From Cercis canadensis (Eukaryota; Streptophyta; Magnoliopsida; Fabales; Fabaceae), in assembly GCA_003255065.1 (NCBI GenBank), contig QAOA01007223.1, positions 203,317 to 267,316 of the forward strand: 64,000 nt of DNA, given 5' to 3'. The notes beneath the pieces are model-generated. The model ran no database searches. It saw only the letters and a list, made by a program, of their open reading frames with translations, and was not told the DNA's origin. How positions within the stretch are numbered: the first letter of the stretch is position 1; each line of letters starts with the position of its first letter. The translations under genes were made by a program, and so were the position numbers. This document shows positions 55,694 through 64,000 of this stretch, piece by piece.

Positions 55694-57658
55694 ATGACTA
55701 AATCTTCTAGTTCAGAACTTTTTGAGGTTGATTCTGAAATAGAAAGAACATTGCATACACTTGCTAGAGCAAATAAAGCTACTGATCCTAGAGACCCTAA
55801 TATGGCTGCAAATAACATTAATCTTGAGGTTGATCTTGCTGCTAATAATGGGGCTGGACATAATAACATGTATGCTAGGGCTATGACTCTTAAGGAATTG
55901 GTTGCCCCTGATGATAATTACCAGCCTTTGTGTATTCAATATCCTGATTTAGATGCCAATTTTGAGTTAAAATCTGGATTAATACACTTGCTCCTGAAGT
56001 TTCATAGACTTGCAGGTGCAGATCCTCACAAGCATTTGAAGGAGTTTCACATAGTGTGTTCTACCATGAAGCCTCAAGGAATCAGGGAGGAGCACATCAA
56101 GCTGAGGGTTTTTCCTTTTTCATTAGACGGAGCAGAAAAGGATTGACTATACTACTTGCAGCCATCCATCATCACATGATGGAATGACATGAAGATGTGC
56201 TTCTTTGAAAAATTCTTCATTGCCTTAAAAGCTGCCGCCATCAGGAAAGACATATGTGACATAAGGCAAAATAATGGGGAGACATTACATGAATACTGAG
56301 TGAGATTTGAGAAACTCTGTGGGAGCTGTCCTCATCACCAAATCAGTGACCAGTTGCTCATCTAGTACTTCTACGAAGGTTTTCTTTCTATGGATCGGAG
56401 CTATGTGGATGCTACTTCTGGAGGTGCCTTGGTGGACAAAACTCCTACGACTGCAAGAGATTTAATATCCAACATGGCAACCAATGCACAACAACTAGGC
56501 ACAAGGATGGTTACCCCTGCTAAGGGAGTGAACGAGGTGCAGATGGTAGATCAACAGAGGGTGGAGAACCGTTTGGAGGAACTGACCTCTTTCGTCAGAC
56601 AATTAGCAATGGGACACACTCTAGTTCAAGCTCCTGCCAAGCTATGTGACATTTGTTCTCTAGCCAATCATCTGATGGATCAGTGCCCTACTGTCCAAGA
56701 TAACTATGAAGTAGCTGCTGCCATCAGGAAAGACATACGTGACATAAGGCAAAATAGTGGGGAGACATTACATGAATACTGAGTGAAATTTCAGAAACTC
56801 TGTGGGAGCTGTCCTCATCACCAAATCAGTGACCAGTTGCTCATCTAGTACTTCTACGAAGGTTTTCTTTCTATGGATCGGAGCTATGTGGATGCTACTT
56901 CTGGAGGTGCCTTGGTGGACAAAACTCCTACGACTGCAAGAGATTTAATATCCAACATGGCAACCAATGCACAACAACTTGGCACAAGGATGGTTACCCC
57001 TGCTAAGGGAGTGAACGAGGTGCAGATGGTAGATCAACAGAGGGTGGAGAACCGTTTGGAGGAACTGACCTCTTTCGTCAGACAATTAGCAATGGGACAC
57101 ACTCTAGTTCAAGCTCCTGCCAAGCTATGTGACATTTGTTCTCTAGCCAATCATCTGATGGATCAGTGCCCTACTGTCCAAGATAACTATGAAGTAGCTG
57201 CTGCCATCAGGAAAGACATACGTGACATAAGGCAAAATAGTGGGGAGACATTACATGAATACTGAGTGAAATTTCAGAAACTCTGTGGGAGCTGTCCTCA
57301 TCACCAAATCAGTGACCAGTTGCTCATCTAGTACTTCTACGAAGGTTTTCTTTCTATGGATCGGAGCTATGTGGATGCTACTTCTGGAGGTGCCTTGGTG
57401 GACAAAACTCCTACGACTGCAAGAGATTTAATATCCAACATGGCAACCAATGCACAACAACTAGGCACAAGGATGGTTACCCCTGCTAAGGGAGTGAACG
57501 AGGTGCAGATGGTAGATCAACAGAGGGTGGAGAACCGTTTGGAGGAACTGACCTCTTTCGTCAGACAATTAGCAATGGGACACACTCTAGTTCAAGCTCC
57601 TGCCAAGCTATGTGACATTTGTTCTCTAGCCAATCATCTGATGGATCAGTGCCCTACT
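55694..57658 (+). pseudogene. gag of element D, with tandem amplification
   Basis: ATG at 55694 (MTKSSSSELFEVDSEIE) aligns with N1/N2 gag. The core includes FELKSGLIHLLLKFHRLAGA and HLKEFHIVCSTMKPQGI. TGA follows at 56144, a Trp codon in N2. From 56237 a 161-codon unit is repeated; each unit has ETLHEY, SGGALVDKTPTTARDLISNM and the CCHC knuckle CDICSLANHLMDQC. Each unit also carries the same two stops (TGA after ETLHEY; TAG before YFYEG), so no unit can be read through. Confidence 0.87.
56237..57658 (+). repeat. 483-bp tandem repeat in gag (copies R1-R3; R4 beyond gap)
   Basis: Units start with GCCATCAGGAAAGACATA at 56237, 56720, 57203 and, beyond the gap and an LTR, 58649. The period is exactly 483 bp (161 codons). 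R2 and R3 are nearly identical; R1 keeps older variants (AATAATGGGG where the others have AATAGTGGGG). R3 runs into the gap 27 bp short of its end. Confidence 0.93.
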
Positions 57659-57988
57659 NNNNNNNNNNNNNNNNNNNNNNNNNNNNNNNNNNNNNNNNNN
57701 NNNNNNNNNNNNNNNNNNNNNNNNNNNNNNNNNNNNNNNNNNNNNNNNNNNNNNNNNNNNNNNNNNNNNNNNNNNNNNNNNNNNNNNNNNNNNNNNNNNN
57801 NNNNNNNNNNNNNNNNNNNNNNNNNNNNNNNNNNNNNNNNNNNNNNNNNNNNNNNNNNNNNNNNNNNNNNNNNNNNNNNNNNNNNNNNNNNNNNNNNNNN
57901 NNNNNNNNNNNNNNNNNNNNNNNNNNNNNNNNNNNNNNNNNNNNNNNNNNNNNNNNNNNNNNNNNNNNNNNNNNNNNNNNNNNNNNNN
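57659..57988. other. Assembly gap (330 N)
   Basis: It separates the end of repeat R3 from the middle of an LTR-N copy. From the sequences on both sides about 800 bp should be missing (27 bp of R3, a 5-bp duplication and some 768 bp of LTR), so 330 is unlikely to be the real size. Confidence 0.95.
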
Positions 57989-58648
57989 ATGGAGGGCTAA
58001 TCCATCATATCAATCCAGGTTTTGCTATTCTGATTATTGATTTTGAGATTATGTGTTGTTGTTCTTCATCTTAGTTGTTAATCAAGTTCTTTCAATCCTC
58101 TGAAATATTCTGTTTGAATTGCTTAATTCGGATTGGATTATTCATGTGTTCATATTCTGTTTGCATGTGATAAAAGAGGGTTGTATGGCTAATTAATGGT
58201 TCTAAGCTTGGACGGATTAATTACCTTGGCTGGATTCAGGACTTAGGTTAAACTGGACTTGAATGTTTGCTTAATTCATTTAGTCCCTTGTTGAACCGAA
58301 TTCTGGTTGCTTAACCAGTAGACATCCATAGAACATTGAGAGGCTTCTTGATATGTTTTAAAGGCCAAGAACATGATTAATAATTAAGTGGATCCTTGGA
58401 AATCAAGGATGAATCAAAATCAGAATTAGTAAAGATTTGGATTGGTTGCTTTCTCTTAAAACTCTACCACTGATAATTAATTTTCGTTAATCACATAAAC
58501 CAACAAAACCCCCCTATTTACATGCTTCTTAATATGATTCACTAAATAGAACAATCCTTAGGTTCGACTTAGGGCTGTCCTATGCTGCAAATAGCTAGGT
58601 AACCGACCTTAAACATTAAGTAATTTGAGGAGCCTCGGCAGCTCATCA
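57989..58648 (+). repeat. LTR-N copy 7, left part in gap
   Basis: It corresponds to the last 660 bp of LTR-N (from ATGGAGGGCTAA) and ends CGGCAGCTCATCA. It is closest to the solo LTR at 34743-36170. It is followed at once by gag repeat R4 (GCCATCAGG), so it sits between units R3 and R4 and is probably a solo LTR with duplication GCCAT. Confidence 0.88.
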
Positions 58649-60743
58649 GCCATCAGGAAAGACATACGTGACATAAGGCAAAATAGTGGGGAGACATTAC
58701 ATGAATACTGAGTGAGATTTGAGAAACTCTGTGGGAGCTGTCCTCATCACCAAATCAGTGACCAGTTGCTCATCTAGTACTTCTACGAAGGTTTTCTTTC
58801 TATGGATCGGAGCTATGTGGATGCTACTTCTGGAGGTGCCTTGGTGGACAAAACTCCTACGACTGCAAGAGATTTAATATCCAACATGGTAACCAATGCA
58901 CAACAACTTGGCACAAGGATGGTTACCCCTGCTAAGGGAGTGAACGAGGTGCAGATGGTAGATCAACAGAGGGTGGAGAACCGTTTGGAGAAACTGACCT
59001 CTTTCGTCAGACAATTAGCAATGGGACACACTCTAGTTCAAGCTCCTGCCAAGCTATGTGACATTTGTTCTCTAGCCAATCATCTGATGGATCAGTGCCC
59101 TACTGTCCAAGATAACTATGAAGTATTGGTTGGTGTCTTTCCTGGCAGACCTTACCAACAGCCTAGATATGACCTACATTCTCCTACATACAACCCTGGT
59201 TTGAGAGATCACCCTAACCTGAGGTATGGTGGCAATTCTGGTCGGCCCTACCAGCAGCAACAAACTTACCAGCCAAAACCACAACAACCCAGATACAATA
59301 CAGGTTCAAGCAACCAGCAGTTCCAAGCACCAATGAGGCAGCCTATGCAGAAAGCTAACAAGCCAGAACCTAACCTAGAAGATTTAGTGAAGCAATTGGG
59401 AAGCAACAACATCCAGTTCTAACAGAGGATTAAGACTAGCATTCAGAGCTTGGAGACTCAGATAGGCCAACTTGTAACCACCATTAGTGAGTTAAAGTCT
59501 CATAGTTCCTGAAGTTTATCCTCTCAAACAGTCACCAATCCAAGAAGCAATGTGAGTGCTATAACCCTACGTAGTGGAAAGGAAATGAGTGTTCTAGAAC
59601 TTAGCTTGCCTTCCATAGTCATGGATTTTGTCCAAGAAAAAAATCCAGACCCTGTAGCCCCTAAATCTGTCCCAAAACATCAACCTTCTTCCCTTCTGAA
59701 CCAGGCAGAGAATTCTACCCCCAACATTCCTCTTCCTTTCCCCAACAGAGTTACACAATCCAAGAAAATTGCTAAGCATGAGTTGGACAGAGAGATCATG
59801 GACACTTTCAGGAAGGTGAAAGTCAATATACCCCTCCTGGAAGCAATTAAACAAATTTCCAAATATGCAAGGTTTCTAAAAGATTTGTGTACCCACAAGA
59901 GGAGACTAAAGGGCAATAAGAAAGTGAGCATGGGCAGGAATGTGTCAGCTATGATCCAACCTAATCTGCCATTAAAGTGCATAGATCCTAGAATGTTTAC
60001 CATTCCTTGCACCATTGGCGACAAACAGTACACAAATGCCATGCTAGATTTGGGTGCTTCAATCAATGTAATGTCCAAGTCCATTTATTCATTATTGCAG
60101 ATTAGAGAATTGAAGCCTACTGGAGTGGTTATTCAACTTGCCAATAGAAGTACAGCATATCCGGCAAGACTTCTCGATGATGTCTTGGTTAGGGTAAATG
60201 ATTTAATTTTTTCAGCTAATTTTTATGTGGTTAAATATGGAGGAAGAGTTTACATCTGGACATGCCCCTTTGATTTTAGGTAGACTCTTCCTCAAAACTG
60301 CCAAAACCATAATTGATGTGCATGTTGATACCCTTTCTATGGGATTTGGTGATATTGTAATTCAATTTAATTTATTTAATGCCATGAAACATCTTCTGGA
60401 AGAGCATTCTATTTTTCAAATAGATGTCATAGACCTACTAGTTGATGATGTGCATGTTGATTTGGTAGCTGAATTTCCTGATATAGTAGGTTTGCTTGAC
60501 ACTTTATATTGTTCTGCATGTGCTGATTGTGATGGGAGTTGTGCTGCATGTTCTAAAATTTCTGAATATGTAGGATATGATGAGACTATTTTGGAGCATA
60601 GTGCAAAGCTTGCAGGTGTTACTGAGCTTCACACAGCAGATTTGGTTTCTCCAACCAAATTAGTTCCCTTAATGCAGCAGCCACCCACATTAGAGCTGAA
60701 ACCGTTGCCTGAACATTTTAAGTATGCCTTTCTAGAAGAATAA
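58649..60743 (+). pseudogene. gag end and protease of element D
   Basis: It begins with repeat R4, whose knuckle is followed by the normal gag tail (GVFPGRPYQQ, TYNPGLRDHPNLRYGG, Gln-rich). TAA at 59420 lies in the Gln-rich linker before SIQSLETQIGQL. Protease spans about 59860-60360: LDLGASINVMSKSIY with the active Asp, GVVIQLANRS, then a frameshift near 60230 and LGRLFLKTAKTIIDVH. One Cys module follows (LYCSACADCDGSCAACSKIS, about 60507-60566), preceded by AEFPDIVG. TAA at 60741 separates it from RT. Confidence 0.85.
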
Positions 60744-62266
60744 AAGAAGCTGCCAGTGATCATAGCTAACAACCTGCAACCTGAACAGGAAGAGAAGTTG
60801 TTGCAGATTTTGAAGCAGTGGAAGATAACCATTGAATGGACACTTGTAGACATTCCTAGCATTAGCCCTTTCACCTGCATGCAAAAGATTTTATTGAAGG
60901 AAGAAGCTAAATCAACGAGGCAACCCCAAAGTCGACTTAACCCGTTGATTCTGGATGTGGTCAAGAAAGAAGTGAGCAAGTTGTTATCAACCAACATTAT
61001 TTACCCCATCTCAGACAGTAAATGGATGAGTCCAGTGCAAGTGATTCCCAAGAAGAGTGGCATCACTGTAGTGGCTAATGAGAAGAAGAAGTTGATTCCC
61101 ACCAGAGTGCAAAATAGTTGGCGTGTCTATATTGATTATAGAAAACTCAACCAGGCGACAAGAAAGGATCACTTTTCTCTGCCCTTCATAGATAAGATAC
61201 TAGAGAGGTTGACAGGGAAGTCTCATTACTGTTTCCTAGATGGCTTCTCAGGCTACTTTCAGATTCACATAGCCCTGGAGGATCAGGAGGAAACGACCTT
61301 TATCTGTCCATTCGACACATTTGTATATAGGAGGATGCCCTTCAGCCTGTGTAATGCCCCTGGTACATTCCAGCGGTGTATTGTGAGCATATTTTTTGAT
61401 TTTTTAAAACACTGCATGGAAATCTTCATAGATGACTTTACTGTGTATGGCTCATATTTTGATGCATGTTTAGATAGCCTTTCTAGAGTACTTGATAAAT
61501 GCATTGAGACTAACTTTGTTCTTAATTTTGAGAAATGTCACTTCATGGTAGAACAAGACATAGTTTTAGGGCATGTAGTTTCTAGCAAAGGAATTGAAGT
61601 AGATAAGGCTAAAATAAATGTTATTGCCTCTTTACCCTACCCCACTTGTGTGCGGAAAGTGCGTTCCTTTCTTGTTCATGCAGGGTTTTACAAGCAATTC
61701 ATCAAGGACTTCAGCAAGATTGCCCTTCCAATGTCTAGGCTTCTCCAAAAAGAGGTGGATTTCGAATTTGATAGACAGTGCAGAGCAGCCTTTGATCAAC
61801 TGAAGCAGAGCCTTACCTCCTCTCCTATCATGTAGCCACCTAACTGGGAGCTTCCCTTCGAGCTGATGTGTGATGCATCGAACTTTGCAGAAGGTGTTAT
61901 CCTTGCACAGCGCTGTCTCATGTGATTTATTATGCATCTCGCACTTTGGATGCTGCCCAAGCGAATTACACCACTACTAAGAAAAAGCTTCTTGCTGTTG
62001 TGTTTACTTTAGATAAATTTCGTTCATATTTACTTAATTCTAAAGTAATTACTTTCTTTGACCATGAAGCTTTGAAGTACTTGCTCAAGAAGTCGGATGT
62101 GAAGCCTAGGCTCATTAGATGGATGTTGCTCTTGCAAGAATTCGACCTTGAGATCAGAGACAAGAGTGGAGCTGAGAACTTGGTAACTGATCACTTGAGT
62201 CGGATCCCACTAACTTTGGATAACTTTCCCATCAGAGAGGCATTCCCAGATGAACAGCTTTATTAG
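60744..62266 (+). pseudogene. Reverse transcriptase and RNase H of element D
   Basis: It shares the frame with the preceding protease part. RT has SWRVYIDYRKLNQATRKDHF, FLDGFSGYFQIHIA and the catalytic FIDDFTVYG (Ile at the second place instead of Met in element A). RNase H starts [21 protein letters not shown] lies at 61833, and a frameshift near 61910 precedes [18 protein letters not shown] and [14 protein letters not shown] at 62264 ends the segment. Active-site residues of RT are kept; a Cys of the usual WRVCIDYR reads Tyr. Confidence 0.87.
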
Positions 62267-63067
62267 TTGCAAGGTAAAGATCTTTGGTTTGCTAACTTGA
62301 TAAACTACTTAGTTGCTTCTGAGTTACATGCTTATTTTAAGAAGCATCAAGTAGATAAGCTTAAAAGTGAAGCCAAACATTATGTGTGGGATGATCCCTA
62401 CTTGTGGAGATTGTGTAGTGACCAAGTAATTAGGAGGTGTGTGCCTGGACATGAGTGTAAGTCTGTTTTCCAATTCTGTCATACTTCTGCATGTAGTGGT
62501 CATCTTGGACCTCAAAGCACTGCTTGAAAAATTTTAGACTCTGGACTATATTGGCTTACCTTATTTCATGATGCATACATCTTTTGTAAGAATTGTGCCC
62601 AATACTAACAGATAGCTAATATTTCCTGTAGGAATGAGATGCCTCAACAGCCTTTGCTGTTTTGTGAGATATTTGATGTTTGAGGCGTCGATTTCATGGG
62701 TCTTTTTCCTACTTCTTTTGGTTTTGTGTATATCCTATTAGTTGTGGATTATGTTTCTAAATGGATAAAGGCTAAGGCCACCCAGACTGATAATTCTCGT
62801 GTTGTCTTAGATTTTGTCAAGACTCATATTTTTTGTAGGTTTGGCATCCCAAGAACAATAATCAGTGACCAAGGTTCTCATTTCTGCAATAGGCACATGG
62901 CTGCTTTGTTGAGAAAGTATGGTGTGGTGCACAAGGTGTCAACCCCTTACTATCTACAAACCAATGGGTAAGCAGAGGTGTCAAATAGGGAGATCAAACA
63001 AATTTTAGAGAAGATTGTCCAACCCAATAGAAAAGATTGAAGCATGTGTTTGGATGATGCATTATGG
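62267..63067 (+). pseudogene. Integrase of element D, truncated
   Basis: It continues in the RNase H frame: YVWDDPYLWRLC, zinc-finger residues (CHTSACSGHLGPQ, later CAQY where the last Cys is altered), core with GVDFMGLFP (first Asp), [11 protein letters not shown] (second Asp) and AEVSNREIK (Glu). Stops lie near 62525, 62606, 62681, 62969 and 63038. Homology ends at LDDALW at 63067; element A has a further 165 codons. The break marks a deletion or rearrangement after insertion. Confidence 0.85.
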
Positions 63068-64000
63068 TCCTTATAAGCTAGGCAAGTGTTATTATGGTGT
63101 TGGTCATAGATTATCATTACTAACATCCTCTTCTTTTCTAACTATAATTAATCAAGGGCCCATATGCCCACTAAGTCACATAGGCTGCCAACCATAATCC
63201 AACAAACCCTTTTGTCTCACCTTCATATTGATCACAATGAAATAGCTTTGCTTCATACACGTCGTCATATTAAAGCGATAAGGCTTTACATTTAACAATT
63301 ATTTTGTACCAAAAATCATGGAAACATAGCTGCAAAACATATGGGAGATGCATTGTAGATAAGAACTTGCGTGCTTAAATTGTTTTGTTTACCTTTTTAA
63401 ACTACATACATCAATAAATACAAAGCTTTTTGTTGCCAATTAGATTTCATTAGGTTTAAAAGTAAAGCAACTTGGCTATTGTACTCTATAATCTAAAAAC
63501 CGAATGGAAAAAATATTTTGAATTTGGTTAGAAGGCAGCCTGGCTCACACTAGGATATTGATCCAGTATAGTTTTCCCCTTACACTGCACATTTTGGTAG
63601 GTGCTTTCATTATAAGTTAAAAGATTTTGCTTCAATATTATGAGGAAGTCATCAAATATGTTGTGTAATCAAATGTATTGCTGATTCTTATTGGTGCTAT
63701 TTGTTTGTGATATGAACAACTAGCAAAATAACTTTCGGTGGAAGTGGTCTATAATAGTAAAGCTTCTTAATGACTGGATGACAAACACCATCTTGAAATG
63801 TTATGCTTGGATAGTAATTAACGATGTCCCCTAACTTGGTTGAACTGTAGGGGGTCAATGATTATAGTGAGCATCTACCTTTTGACTGTGATACACATGC
63901 ACTAAGCAGTTGAAAGAATATAATTGTGAGTGGAAGAAAAGATATCTTGCAATGTGGAACTATATTTTCCTACTTGCCTACTCCATGTTAGTTGCTTTGT
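63068..64000. other. Unassigned flanking sequence
   Basis: AT-rich DNA with no ORF, RNA gene or repeat that I recognise. It begins abruptly at the broken end of element D. Confidence 0.5.

Larger units (their letters stand above)
53560..63067 (+). mobile_element. Element D: Athila-like Ty3/gypsy retrotransposon, 3'-truncated
   Basis: It has a 5' LTR (53560-54846), PBS, leader, gag with a tandem amplification, protease, RT, RNase H and most of integrase. Similarity to element A stops in the integrase core at 63067, with no integrase C-terminus, PPT or 3' LTR; unrelated DNA follows. An LTR-N insertion and an N gap split gag. Many stops and several frameshifts make it a relic. Confidence 0.88.

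Noticed and set aside
56237..57658. CRISPR-like or satellite array
   Set aside because: The repeats are long contiguous gag coding units without spacers, limited to four copies inside one element.

Overview
This window is plant repeat DNA. It is AT-rich and packed with nested LTR retrotransposons of the Ty3/gypsy type, mostly decayed. Gag and pol motifs of the Athila and Tat/Ogre lineages, primer-binding sites for plant tRNA-Asp and tRNA-Arg, a plant hAT transposase and a FAR1-like piece all point to an angiosperm, probably a eudicot, in a gene-poor heterochromatic region. I cannot name the species. I see no intact host gene, no tRNA or rRNA gene and no CRISPR. Two runs of N (45803-46150 and 57659-57988) show a draft assembly.

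Region 1 (1-25996) is a three-level nest. Element A is an Athila-like gag-pol element entered inside gag. It is split in its integrase zinc finger by element N1 (3444-20214, duplication CTATG). N1 is split at the gag/protease linker by element N2 (7369-15857, duplication GCTGG). N1 and N2 belong to one LTR family (LTR-N) and share the same architecture: gag and protease are kept, RT, RNase H and nearly all of integrase are missing, and a 49-codon RT/integrase fusion remains. They look like a non-autonomous family moved by a partner's enzymes. Element A ends in an LTR, a severely deleted second internal region, and a second truncated LTR.

Region 2 (25994-44763) is element T of the Tat/Ogre lineage: long LTRs, an extra ORF before gag, gag, a mutated protease, RT, two RNase H domains, integrase and a minisatellite in the 3' untranslated part. 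It carries two solo LTRs with perfect 5-bp duplications (31800-33115 of family C, 34743-36170 of family N).

Region 3 (44764-53559) holds older debris: an AT microsatellite beside a gap, a FAR1-like fragment, a hAT transposase pseudogene cut by an inverted solo LTR-N (50040-51465, duplication GTTAT), and a minus-strand fragment of a putative plant transposon protein.

Region 4 (53560-63067) is element D, another Athila-like element with a family C 5' LTR, a 483-bp tandem amplification inside gag, an LTR-N insertion beside an assembly gap, and a decayed pol that stops abruptly in integrase with no 3' LTR. The last 0.9 kb is unrecognised.

The elements are linked by insertion history and probably by dependence: N1 and N2 lack polymerase and integrase and must have borrowed them from a relative with compatible LTRs. 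All coding regions of appreciable length have stops or frameshifts, except that a 942-codon stretch in element A, covering protease to RNase H, is still open.
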